A DNA stretch of 64,000 bases from Endothia cerciana (Eukaryota; Ascomycota; Sordariomycetes; Diaporthales; Cryphonectriaceae), in NCBI GenBank assembly GCA_026119935.1, contig JALRMH010000012.1:1-64000 (forward strand), given 5' to 3'. The translations under genes were made by a program, and so were the position numbers. The notes under the pieces are model-generated. The model saw only the letters and a list, made by a program, of their open reading frames with translations. It was not told the DNA's origin and did no database searches. Position 1 is the first letter of the stretch. Each line of letters opens with the position of its first letter. Below, one piece after another: positions 35,167 to 48,170 of this stretch.

Positions 35167-37514
35167 CGTGTGCTCTGCTTGTCTATGGTCCTGGGCATAT
35201 CAGTCTCGAGGTTCCTCTCTGTCAAGGTGGTCTGTCGTTGATGTGAGGGGTCCACCCACCAGGATATTGGATGTCTTTTTAGGCTGATTCTGCTTTCCGA
35301 CTTTCCAAACTTGTATAGTTTACGGTATTAAGGATTCAATGGCGGGTGGTATTGTACAAGTCTCTGGGTCGAGAGGCGTTGTTGTTGTTGTTATTGTTGT
35401 GGTTGTTGTCGAGGCAAGTTGGCCTAATGATGGTCGTATCGGTTCGTTCCGATTCAAAGAGTGGATGGCAGTCTCGACTTCCTATGGGAGCGAGAAGCCG
35501 TCTTAATAGTCTGGTGCTCGAGATACGCTGTTGTACATGGATCTCGTCTTGGGAGGGAACAGTCCGATGTTTATCGACCCTTTCCTGGTCGCGGGTATAA
35601 ATGGATACAGGTGAGGGAGGGGGAGGACGCGTCGTCAACTATATCAAGAACGAGGTATACTTAAAGAAGGGATGGAATGGGTGTTCCAAGCTCGAGTCAA
35701 AGAAAGGAAGAACCGATATGTAAATAGAAGGGGAGGGAAAGGAATCATACGTCCAACAATCTGCCGATCATGAAGTGGAAACAAGAGCGAACGTGGTCGG
35801 AGTGGGATCCCCAGAGGAATATGTAAAGAGCGGGTGTGAGGGTGCAGAAACGGGCTCCCAAAGAGAATCAGCAGAGCCTAGACAGGTAAAGGTCGCGCTA
35901 CCCAAGCCCCAGGGCCATCGGGGTGGGTGGCATCTTGGATGGTGTGGGCTGCGCAAGGGTTTGAGGTACGGGGCCTGGCACTCGTCCCGGTCCCTTCACC
36001 CTGGTTCCTCATGAAGCCACCCACACCGCGGAACCGACTGCCATGCCCCCCACGACAGGGCCCCCGGCGCCATCGAACGTCCCCCTCCACCCAAGCCCAC
36101 CTCTGCTGCTTGTCTCACACACCTGCTCTCGTCGCCGCTGACGAGGCAGCGAGGGCCCGACGGACAGGGGACCAACACCCACCCTTGTCACCCTTGTCTG
36201 GGGCAAAGGTGGGTGGGCGCAGCGGCGCTAGTCCATATCTATTTTGGCGACCTCTTCCCAGCCAGGATGCCGGAAGTACCGCACGTCGATGGGTACATGG
36301 CCCTCCGAGACGAGGGTCCCATGGCGTTCCGGGCCCCCGGAAGTGAACCAGATTCCAAGCGGTGGGGAAGAGAGGTGGGCCCTGGTGTGCGGTTGGGCAA
36401 CCCCTGCCTCAACGCCTCCCAGAGGGTGGACAGGTACGGAAGCATACGACATCTCGCAGCTCACAAATGTGCGCGACTCTGGGTGACCTTCTGTGCGTTC
36501 CTGCAGACAGCACCGTGAGAGGTTGGGGAGCTTCCGGTTGCTACTGGTCAGTTGCCCACTGCAGAAGGCGTTTGGACCTGCTGGAGCGGCAACACGAGAC
36601 TGGGCCATCGGCGCTGTACCATAGTATTAGTACATGATACAGGCACCATACGACCGGCCGGTCAAATCTCATTTCGCCACCGCGCGGTCGCTCTGCTAGT
36701 ACCTGGCGGCTGTCAGGCGATGCGAGGAAAAAACGACAAAGTTGTTTGCAGACTTGTGCCACAAGCGCCCATAGTCGAAGTAAACCGTCCCGCCGAGATC
36801 GTATTGCGATGTAGTCTATCTCTAGTGAATTTGTGGTGTGGAAACTAGAATCTCGCAATGGGCTTGATACGAGGCCGCACGCTGCTCCGTGCATGAATAG
36901 TGCGGCGAGATCGTACGGGGATGTCGCTCGTAATTTGGGAAGCCCGCAGTGTTCGTTGGTGTTCTTCCTGCTACGTACCCATAGTATATCGCTCAGCCGG
37001 AGTAACAGTATTGGCCGGGTTGCACGCACCCTGCGTGCGAGACCGGAAGCACATTGGACAAGAACTGGTGGGCCGGGACGAATCGCTTGTGATTCGCGCA
37101 CACGTCCACCGCTGTCGTGGGCTCGGTGGTGCTTGGGCGCATTCCGACGCTCTGGTTGGGCCTCCGGGCCCAACACGAACCCACAAGTCTTGTACAGGTT
37201 CATACCGTGTGTGTTCGGGCCTGCATAACGTCGGCGGAGCGGTGGGCGCTGCTCCACCTGATAGGCCGGACCTCAGAGGGCAGCCGCTCGCTGACCGCAC
37301 AATCCAGCGTGTTCAACGCTATCACCAGACATGCTGGACAGACAGCAAGCTGCAAGACGAATCCATTCGCTGCTCGCCGTCGAGACGCCAGACCGATTGT
37401 TTGACTCCAGTCGTGGGCAGCATCTTGCCCACGAGTGGTCCTGCTGAATCGCGCTAGTCGTGGTGGCTCTGTCCAGAGAGCATACTGTACAGAACATGGG
37501 GCCCAGATAGCGCG

Positions 37515-37540
37515 CAGGACAGGACAGGACAGGACAGGAC
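37515..37540. repeat. (CAGGA)5 pentanucleotide repeat
   Basis: Five perfect CAGGA units followed by CAG, inside the gene-free block. Confidence 0.93.
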
Positions 37541-40500
37541 AGCTTGCCGACGCGTTCTGTTGTGTCGGCAGAGGACAGGCGCCTCGCTCTCGACTGAACC
37601 TGCAAGTGCGATAGGATGGAGGATCTCTGAGCAGCCCAGAGTGGGGTGTATCCTTGGGCAGCGGAAGTACTTCGGAAGGGCAGAGTCTCGTGGACCTGGA
37701 CCTGTCGCGGGGGCAGTGAATCCATGCGCTGGCGATGATCTTCAGGCACCTCCCATGCCCAGAGAGCTTCCGTGTCACGCAGTTATCAGTCTATCCAGGG
37801 ACCCGAAACACGCCTCAGGGTTCTGTCGGTTGGGCATATCGTCAAGCGCGGCAGACGTTCCGTCGAATGAGGCCCGCGAAGGTCAATCATGGCAGAATCC
37901 GGTTAGCTGGCGCTGGGATACGCCAGCTTGGCTCTTCTGAGAAGCATGGCGCATAGAATGAATAGCCACACCCCCGCTGCTCTTCGAAGAGCTAAGTCAG
38001 CTGGGCAGCAGCGCACGCTCTGGTGAGTAGAGTGCTGTGATCCAGCTGTATCGGATATATTGGACGTAAAGCGTGAGGACGCACATCCAGACCGGATCTG
38101 ACCAGATGTCCGAATCACTCATCGCGGATGAATGCTTCCAAGCCTCAGTAGAAGCATATGATCATGTGGTGCGAAGCTTCCCAGCTTGCGCGATACTGCG
38201 GCAAATCTGTGGGTTCATTAGGGCCCGCAGAGGGACGCCCGTTCGCCTCGGACGGCCACGGAGCATCAGATCAGATGGTCGTTGAGATAGAATCTCCTGA
38301 CGACACAAATCCTGCGTGCTAGAGCATGAGAAGCGGGCGACGTCCTTGCGGTTCCTGCATGTGGACGGACAAGGTTGTCCCTTCAACAAGCTGGTGGATG
38401 CTGGCCCGTCATCTACATCACACAGTAGTTAGATAGGCTTTGAGCTGGACAGGCATCGTGAATGCTTCCATCCGGCGCGCCATACCCTGCTCGTAGCCAT
38501 GCGGCTGAGACGAATGGGGTGCCCCCAAGACGCAGTTCGCCTCTTGAGCCGCAGCAAGGACGACGATGTGCAGCCAGCCTTGTTTGTGGGGTATGGTGAC
38601 GCTGTTGGTCCACTCCCGAGGCGGCCTCTCCTCTGGGTCTCTGGGCCTCGGCCTTCGATGCATGGTACTGTGTAGTGTGTGATGCCACTTGTAGCGCAAC
38701 GACCGATCCGAAACAGTAGCAGCAGAGATGGCTCTGGCGTCAAATGAAGAGTGAAGATTCGACAGGTTCCCGGTGGTGACTCCGTGACGAGATGCATTGC
38801 ATTTACGCGGGGAGGCCAACCAGAGGCCCGGATAGGACACCGGCGCATGTCGAGGCGGGCCGACGTGCTTGCAAGCACTTGGACATTGGTGGCGTGCGCG
38901 GCCAGTCAGAAGGCCAGACCCCCAATTGCGGTAGTAGTCCTGTGACCGCTGGCTATGGCCTCCGGTCTTGCCGCCGTTGCAGCGGCTCGCCTGGTCCCGT
39001 GATGATTCGTAGGGGTTACGATTGTTTAGTTTTCGAAGAAGGTTGTCATCCGCCATCAGCCCCAGGCTGGCACCGCCCGACCCAGTCAATCAGATATTGT
39101 GGCCGGGTTTGTAGAACTGAAAAGGTGTGCATCTTATCTAGCGATGCGAGTGATGGGCGTGCCGTGATGACATGACGATTGGACTGTCTTTGTGTGTGCG
39201 TGCGTGCATCTGTGTGCTTACAGTAGAGACCACTTAATCTTTGTTAACCAGGCAACCTAATCTGTGTGGCTCTTGGCGGCTTCTGAGGAATCCGTCGTGG
39301 TTGCCTGTCTGGTATTAGCTGTCGCCTATCAGTTTCCTCACGCTGAACCAGCCCATATCCAGATGAGGAAACACTGGAAAAGGACATCCTCATCCTGGCC
39401 CTGATCTGCCAGCCTCGACCTGGTCCATGTTACTTGTCGTCCCGCCTATCACCCTCACTTCTTTGATTTTCTGTTATGCAGGAATACTCGCATCTGATGG
39501 TCACCATCCTCGCGCTCCTTGAATCCCGCCCATTGGCTTCCTCGGTCTTGCTGACCCGCAGGTCCCAGTCAAATCACAGCAACCAGCAGACCCCACGCCG
39601 GACCATCAAGCCAGCCTTTTTGTTCCTTTCTGCTTCTCATTTGTGCTGGTTGGCAGTTTTCCTTAGCGATCTACCTTTCCGATCGGCATCATAAAATGAA
39701 ACATCCCCTCCTCCTCTATCAGCCTATGGTGGCGGTCCTGCTCTTGAGGAGCCAGTGGCGGTCCACAGCCGACTCAGGTATGACAATCTTATGCAGACAC
39801 AGGCACACACCCACACGGGTTACTGGCGAGAGCTTCAGCAGCAACCTTTCCCTATGCCCTATAGGCTCATGTTGCCGCCGTTCCACCTCTCAGGAACTGT
39901 AGCACTGCAGCACCGCGCCGCCGACGATCGCCACCACCCAGACAACATCCTCACCAGCTAAGGCCACCAGATTGGCTCTGGGAATTTGGAGACCGAGTCC
40001 CCTCACCCACGGCTGTAGTGTCATTCGCCAAGGGCCATTGCCTCGTGACTGGGCCACCCGCGCGCCATGCCGGCGGTCTGCTCTGCACCGTACCCTCCTG
40101 GGCCTGCCTATTGTACGGTGAATGGTCTTGCAGCTTTCACCAACGCCTGCTGGGCCTCTAGTTGCATGAACTTCATGTGGGATGGCGGCCCACTATCTCT
40201 TTCTGGAAGCCTGTCAGTGCTGTACAATCAGGCACATTCGATCCATCAGGTTTCCAATCCTCGACAAGTGTCCACTCGCCGGGCTACCTGGCTACGACCC
40301 AGCAGCCGTGGAGGGGCCTGCTGGGGCCTCCTCAAACTCATCCCTGTTGTTCTGGGCCCCCAACAGGGAATCCTCGCCTTCACCGGTCTTCGTCCTGAAG
40401 TCACTTCGCATGAGGGTTACTGTGTACCTCCGTACAAGCGCAAGGTAGTCCGTACCTCGGCCCCAGTCGTACCTTGCAGGACAGCCCTGCACTTCTGCAG

Positions 40501-40561
40501 GAACAAGACAGCGACAGCGACAGCCAACTGAGCACTGCCTGCGACCGTACGGAAGACTTGG

Positions 40562-40611
40562 GGGTTTCCCACCCGGCTCGACTTGCGGGTTTCCCAACCG
40601 GCCAGACAGCA
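40562..40611. repeat. 25-bp tandem pair
   Basis: Two adjacent copies of a 25-bp unit beginning GGGTTTCCCA and followed by a CCGGC core. Copies at 40562-40586 and 40587-40611 are imperfect in the last third. Confidence 0.7.
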
Positions 40612-43600
40612 AAAGCGCAGAGAAACCTCCTCCTCTATCGCCCGTCCTCCCGGGCTGATGCTGACACCCCTCCTCTGGCCGTCTGTCGGGACGAAGGATT
40701 GCTGATGAGATCTTGGTTCCTGAGATCTAGAGGGCGGGCGGGCGGGCGGGCGACAGACACAGCGCGGAAGAACTGGTCGCGTCTGCGCACGGTGTCGGGT
40801 CATCTGGTCTGATGTACTCCCCAAGCCGACCCTTCTACATGGTACTATGTAGCTTGCTCATTGCCCCATGCGCACACAGTGCTCCACGCAGCTGGGAACC
40901 AGTGATAATGGTAGCCGGCGTTGCTGTGTTGACCGTTCAGACCGTCTTTTGGAGACCCCCGTCGGGTGCCTACTGTGGCATATGGGCTGTGGGTTCATGC
41001 GTCAGGGCCGGCAAGGCGTCGTTCATCTGGATCAACCGGGTCGCAGGCTGCAGATTCCGGGCCCGATAAAGAGAACCTGCAGGAGGGGCCGACCTTCAGT
41101 CCCAAGACTACTATGGTAAGGCCATCGCCGCAGACGAGCAGGCGGGCCAACCGGAAGACCACAAGAAGGCTCCAGGAAATGGGCCGAGGAGATCACTTGC
41201 CTCTGCGGTCATGGGCGAGCTCTGGTATCAGTCCTTGGCACGTGGACCCTGAGGGCTGCTCACTAGTGGTATACTGGTACGGATCAGCGTGAATACTTTT
41301 TTGTCATTAGATTGCCTGCACAAGCGATGTCGCCACCAGACTGCTGGGCCCGAGATATGGACGAAGCCAACCTGTCATCTGGCAACGACATCGTGTCATT
41401 CAATAGTCCCGATCAGTGCGCTCTGGTCATTTCCACCACCACGAGAGCGAAGGGCTAGCCTTGGCGCGAGTTCGACGGCGATGCTCGCGAGTAAGGAATC
41501 ATCTGCTCTATCATGCACTGACACAACGTCGAGAGTCCCCAGCAGGCTGTCACGGCAGGCAGGGGCTCACCGCGTCCAGCCTGTCTGTGAACCGATGCGA
41601 GATCAGACCAAGATGGTCTGCCAGGCACGCGTCATGCGACGATTCCCCACAGGTTGAAGACATATCCCCTACGGGTCAGCAGCCTTGCACCTGTTGGGCC
41701 TCTGACCCTCTCTGCCATTTCGATGACAGAATAGGTGCTGATCTTTGCGGGACTTTCGCACAGATAACGATCCCTACCCGACGGTCAAGAGCCTGACTGC
41801 TCAATCCACATCAGGCTGGGGATTTATCCCCCGGGGCACTGTGTGGTACGGCACTGGCAGACGCTGAAAGCAGACAAGGGCTGTGGGCCGCGGATGACCA
41901 CCCAGCTTCTTTTCTGCTTGATGGCATCCCCACCCCGGCTCAGAAGGTTCACGGCCCCAGATTTGCTCAGTGAGCCGCATGAAGCAGACAAGGGCCCCTT
42001 ACGCCTTCCGACACGTCGAACCATAACAGTGCTCGGTGAGGGTTTGTGTATCCTGAAGACAGAAGCCTCTGATCCGACACCCTTCCGCGCGGGGAACGGT
42101 GGAATGTCCTCACAAGGCCGACACCGACAGTAGGGCAGCCTCGTTACTGATGTCTGACGTGGTGTGTTTTGTCGATCCCACTTGCAATTGAATCGCTATC
42201 CGCAGGAAGAGGCTATGACCGCTTCGTTCTCTTCCCCCTCCGATACATATGATGAACCGGCCGGTTCAAAGCCTCTGGGCTCGAATCCGACAGATTGGGC
42301 CTCTGGCTGGATTCGATCCAGACCGCACACTTGCAGAGGTGGCCGGCCGGCTTCGACGCGCTGCATGCTGTTGTTACGCAACGTGTTAAGGACAGGGTTC
42401 TCGAAAGGCCTCAATGCGAACAGGTATCCACCGCCGCCCTTCTGCAGTAGCCATCTGGGGACAGCTTCGTGGCACCTGTTTACCGTGTGGTGCCTCCTAC
42501 CCCAAAGCGTTAGCGATCCTGTTGTTGGCGTGTCACGCAATTTCCACAATTCGATGGATGTTGAACACCGCCAATTCTGCAGCGCACGGGCTCGACCATG
42601 CAGTCTTGTGCGGTATCCTCACCACTCACTCAAGCTCTGGTGACGGGCTGCCGGACCCATTTCGGAGCTCCATGCGGTCAGTACCCACCGGCAAGGGCTG
42701 TGAGCCAATTGGCACATCCCCGGCTGCGACCTGGCAGCCTTCTCGAAGCGAGTGTCGAAGGTTTCAGGGTCCATACGAGATCCTTCGAACGGCCTCACTG
42801 TGGGGCGGCGTGGGGTCATGAACGATGCGACGGGTCCCAATTTTGTCCTGCGACGTCGCCAGTGCCACGGGCTGGCCTCATCTGCGGCAGGCGTTCATCG
42901 GCGCCGACAGCTTTTGATTCATTCAATCTCGGCCACGCTGGATTCATGATTGAGATCCACCGCAACCCACGCCGACTGTTCACGACACTAGAGACGACTA
43001 TAGAGCTGTCAAAAATTTACCGAATGCTACTATGTACTGCAGGGCGCGGCCACACCGATAGAATGGATCAACTAAATTCCGTCACATCGGCCGGGCTCTC
43101 GAGTGGGACTGCTGGCCTGGAAGCTCCCCAAAAGGCTCCGACCCTGGTGTGCCAGTCACCGCGTCTTATCAAGGTGCCTAGTCAGGTAGGTAATGCGTTG
43201 GTCTGGTGCCTCTGTCCCAGCTGTCGAATGCCTCGGGGCGGTGGCCTTCATGGATGAGAATCCACCGCCGGCAGGGGATTGCGCCTTTCGCACCCGGAGG
43301 GGATGTGAAGATGCCCTGTCACATGCTAGAAGGCACGTTCGCATCGGCGCGGCCGCACTCCCTTTCTCGTACAATAGTACTGTAATAGTGCGGGGACGGC
43401 CGGGCACTCGCTTCCATCGCCTCTGCTAGCCAACGGTCATAATCTTTATGCAGTTAGAGGGTTGACCGCTGGATTGCAGGCTCCTTGGCACGTTGCCCTT
43501 CCCAGATGCCATCTTCTTTTCCGTCCGGCCCTGTCTCGGACGGCACGAGCCGTAGTCTCAACGGCTCCTCGCGACATCCTTTCACCTCGGGATAACAGCA

Positions 43601-44346
43601 TCCGCCGCCGTTTCCCCCCCCCCCCTCCTCCAAGATTGTCCTGCAATCGCCAACAAGGTAGTGATCTACAAGACGCCGTCCAACCACCAGCACGCCGTTG
43701 TACACGCGCAGGAGCGTTGTTGGTCCTTTGCTACACCGACAGAGGTCAAAAGTCGAAACGTTCAGTGTGCCGAATAGCGGACGCCTGAGCACTTCTGCGC
43801 CGTGGTTGGGGGGGGGGGCCACCAGACCGACACCGACTCCCCCAACCCCCCCCCCCCCAGCCTGAAAGCAAGTCGATATGTGACACTGTGAGCACGCGCA
43901 AGGTCTCATCGAGGCCATGCACAACCACGCTGGTCGCGTGGCCTACTGATCCAGAGAGACCTTCGTTCTGGGTGAGGATGATGGCCGAGGTAGAACTGAC
44001 AGAAGCGGCTTGTACGTCGGGGGCACACGGCTCACTTGAAACAACCGTTGTGCGTGCTCTCTGCAGCCGGTTGCTTGGCCACAGCACTACTGCAGGGCCG
44101 GTCGAATGGTCAATGGTCAACAGCAGGTGCACGAGTTGCATGCAGGGGTGAGACTTGCAGTCACCTGCGTGCCAGACTGCTGGAATCGCAGCATCGGTGC
44201 ATTGGTTGTGTTACGCTCGGCCGCTACAGAACGCCGTCGAGACCAGCGACGTTGATCTTCGCCCTTAAGTTGCGGCCCCGTGCAGGTCTTTATGAGCGCC
44301 GCCGAGCCTGCTGTCGGGCGTACGGCACTCCGAACAGACACAATCG

Positions 44347-44347
<1 letters not shown>

Positions 44348-44382
<35 letters not shown>
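44348..44382. repeat. (GA)n microsatellite
   Basis: A pure GA run of about 35 bases in the gene-free block. Confidence 0.95.
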
Positions 44383-44385
<3 letters not shown>

Positions 44386-47300
44386 ACGACGTTTGGCCTC
44401 TGTCTGTGGTTGATTGATCCTGCATCTGCAGACTCATGCAGCACCCACCCACATTGAGAATTTTGGCCGAATTCAGCCTAGCCGCAGACACACCCAATTC
44501 CTCTACCTGTCGGCCCTATTTCGACTTTGGGGGCACGCAACATGGCCCTTTGGCTCTGAAGGATCTTTTGCCTCGTGTCGGACCATCGTGGTGTGGGACT
44601 CGTTGCCACAACCGTCTGCAAGAATCTCTGGCGGAGGTCTTGGCTTAGCCCGCCCGCTGCCAGCGCTCTTGAATCCAGGACTACACTTAGTCCGTACCGT
44701 TGTGAGGGCTCGGACCCGGCAGAGATCGTCCCAGGTAGGAGGCATGAACATGCCCTCGCCAAGCTGACTCGATTCTGCAGGGCGCTTCCTGCCTGCCTCT
44801 CCAAGGCGCCTCGGGCGTTTGCATGTGATCGACATCTCTGCAAGCACTAACCGGCGTCCTCGGCCAAGGGCATCTATCAGAGGCCTCGCAGTACGCGGCT
44901 GCGGCGCCAGTCGCTTTGCTCTGCCCCGAAGCGACCATGGCTGGGCGCACGATCCGATGCCGTGAAGCTTCTGACATGGGAAATCCCAGTGTTCCCTGAA
45001 CAGGGTGACGCTCGACTGGTAGCTAACCTCCTCGCAAGGCTACTACGCCCACCACGCTTGAAATATGGCTCCACGTCCTGTGTCACCATTGGAGTAGGAA
45101 CTTTTCCACCAAAGGCACTTGGGCGAGGCTGGACCTGTAGTCTGTCGCACGGAGGGGTTCCTGTGCGGCAACGTTGACGGCTGCGCAGTGTCCTATGAAA
45201 TTGGCGCAGGGTTTCTCCTGGGCCGATGCGAACCAGGGTTAGCTTCCCTGGGGGTTCGCGGACGGCAGGCTAAGGCTCTATCGTAGTCGCACCCGTGGTG
45301 AGGCTGAGAGGACTATCCACCAAGCTGGTATCAGAAAAGAAGGTTGACGCGTGGATCGTTCGCGGTTAACACGCCCTGCCCGGCTCCCTGAACTAGCTGC
45401 GTACTTACGAAGGCTCCTATCATCGGCACTGTCGACTGGTCTTGGGTGTCGACGGCAGGTCCTTGGCACACACCAGGTGTGTCTTGGCTCCCTCAGCTGT
45501 TTCATTGCTATTTTAGACAGGCACAGCCTGTGGCCTACCCTTGTTCCCTGTTCTGCATTGCTATGCGTACCTCAAGACGATGGGTACCACAGTAATGAAG
45601 ACTCTTACGCTTTGGGAAGTCAAAGCCGGCAAGACGTTTGGTCATGATGGACGGCTTGTAATGAAGGTGTTGGAGCCTTGGAACGGCCCGTTACCTGGCT
45701 CGAGTGGGCTTAGATGCGTCAGTCCACGCATGGCATGATGATGCGGTTTTATCTTCAGACGAAAAACGGTTCACTATTGCTATTTCCAACCCACGCAAGA
45801 AGCAAGAGACCTGCACGATTGTTTCCATGCCGGTGCAGAGTTTTGCCTCGGACCCAAAAAAAAAAAAAAAAAAGACCCCAATGGCCCTGGTCTATAACGG
45901 TCGTGCCCTGCCCGGACTGGGTGTCTGTGCTGCCTGCTCTTGCCTGGCTATGTGATGCCATCCGATGTTCCAAGATGCGGTCCATCCGGTGTTCCCTGGG
46001 ACTTCCGCACAACTTTACACTGGCAAGATCCATCGAAGAGCCGATCCGGCCGAGCATGGTCCTGTAGAGTGCCAATGAGTGCTAACGGCACCCAGATTCA
46101 GCGTCTGAACGGGCCCGTCAAACTCACGCACGGCCGTCCTTGTGATCCTGCTTCGCTAAGTGGCGGCGTATTGCCACTCGGCGGGGGGGCTGGTCGAGGT
46201 CTGTTCTCTGCTGGTCGGTTCAGGGTGCCTCTTGCGGGCAGCCAAGCCGAGCCGTACCAGGTCGCCGCCGCCGTGGTTCATCTATCTCATCAAGGTTCCC
46301 ATAGGCGGGCAGAGGGGGATCGACGACGAAGCTCTTCCGCCGATAGCTGCCATAGCACAGGTCGAAGCCGCCTGGCCGACAGATGGCATGTTTGGGTACT
46401 CCCCACCATGTCATCCCCTCCCTGGGCCTGTCCCCTCGGGGGATTAAGTTTCCTGTTGCCATCGCTAACGCGAAGCTTGAATCTTTTGGACTACGTACGA
46501 CCGCCCCGGACCGCCCCTGGCTGAGGCCGCCGTCGTCATGTGGCTTATCCGCGCTCTGGCAGTGCTTCCATGCGCATTGAGCTGTCGCGGGCCTATACCG
46601 GACCCATGCCCGCCCATACAGAGAGGAAACCCCGATTCTCAGGCCTGCAACAAGATCTTATTATAGTCCCCTGTACGGCCGGCAAACAGGTTCTAGGCTC
46701 GAATTCCTGAGCAAGTGCTTTGATGCTCCTCACGTGTCGCCCCGACATCAGACCGAGGGGCCGGCCGACGGTATGAAGAAGACAGGGAGTTCTGAAGCAT
46801 GACTGAGGTATAACGTCAACGCGGCCCTCGTGTGTCATCTGATCATCACTCGTGGGGCCGTTGACTTATCTATCAAACCATCGTGACCCAGGACACATGC
46901 GCGCGGAGTCGTTCGCCATTGGGGCCTTTTCACCACCTCATGCAGGAAAACCTGCGGGTTTCGAGTTGATTGTAGTCCCCTGTACAACACGATATCAGCG
47001 CTGCGGGCGCATCACCGAGCCCTGAAGCGGGCTGTCACCCCGACCTGCAGGTAGAGTTTGGCAGACGTCATGTCCAGAAAGCTTTCTCAAGGGTTGCCTG
47101 TCGGGGATACAGCCTGGGCCCTCTGCCGGCCATGTCTCCCGACGGATAAGGTGGCCTGAATCTTCCCTCCCACTGGAGGTATGATCGGGTTGGTTCACTA
47201 GCGCCGCATGAGGAGCCCCGTGAAGTGGGAGGTCCAATCCGGAGCTGATGGCCCCGGGGAGGGGGTTTCCGTATGATGCCCATAGAATCGAATGTTGTGC

Positions 47301-48170
47301 CCAGTCGATCTTCGCACGCCCGTGGCACGGCTGAACTCTGGGATTTGACGGTGATATATCGCGGCCCACCAATAGTCTCGGCCACCACTCGAGCCGGACG
47401 CCTCCAACAGCGGGCGGGGGACGGCGGCGGCGGCGGCGGCGGCAGCCGCTGGGGCCGCGGAGACTTTTTGGGGCGCTCTGCTAACGTGCTTCGCGAACCT
47501 GTGGGAGTCGTCCACCAACCCCCTCCTCACTGCGCTGCAGCGAGTCAGACCTCTCCTCAGCCCGGGCCGACTCCGTGGAGACAGGGCCGCGTCGTTATCT
47601 GGGCGGGCGTGTTCGAGGCCTAAGGGCAGCACGTGCAAGTACGGGTTATGGCTGGGCTGGCCTCCCCCCCCCCCTCCAGGCGGAGGGAGGGCTCCAGGAC
47701 GGGACGCGGAAGCGAGCTGTCTGGCCGCCTACGCGCTGGGTCGAATGGGATTGATCGCTTGATTGATCCGCTCCAGGGTCGTCGCCGTCACATCTGTGGC
47801 GTGCCGCGGAAGGGCTAGGGACCACGAGCTAGACGTAATGAGAAATTTTGGTGGGACTCGCCCTCGTGATGGCGCCGCCGAGGAGCTCTGTGCAGACACA
47901 GGTGCCAGAAGATGCGATGTAACTCCCTAAGATTGGCAAATGGAGCTAGCGGCTGGGCCTCCACGGCAGCTAGACCTGCCGCACGATGATAGCATATCTA
48001 GTGCGTGTCTATCAGTCTATGGAGTGTTGCATGAGTAAGGGTCCTCCTCCTCCTCCTCCGGGTAGCTTGAGATGACTTCTTCCTGGCGACGATAAGGCGT
48101 GATCGGTGCCAGGCCAGCCTTGGGGCGTCGTGCCCCGCCGGGGACAGGGACCGCGATAGGCGCCCAAGCG

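Larger units (their letters stand above)
35167..48170. other. 13-kb stretch without an identifiable gene
   Basis: I translated this region on both strands and found no domain, no consistent codon bias and no plausible exon chain. The longest open frames (about 240 codons near 36541-37257 and 223 near 38418-39089) read as low-information sequence with many Cys, Arg, Ser and His. Poly-G/C runs, so common elsewhere, are nearly absent between about 35.7 and 43.6 kb. GC content looks moderate, so this is not an AT-rich RIP block. Visible structure is limited to (CAGGA)5 near 37515, a 25-bp tandem pair at 40562-40611, a GGCG run near 40733-40752, (GA)n at 44348-44382, an A18 run at 45856-45873 and a 13-bp direct repeat at 46664 and 46973. 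The left 500-900 bases should be the promoter and leader of the zinc-finger gene. Confidence 0.55.

Noticed and set aside
36541..37257. 238-codon minus-strand frame in the gene-free block
   Set aside because: No domain, no consistent third-position bias, and overlapping frames of similar length on the other strand.
38418..39089. 223-codon minus-strand frame in the gene-free block
   Set aside because: Composition-like sequence with no recognisable motif or splice partners.
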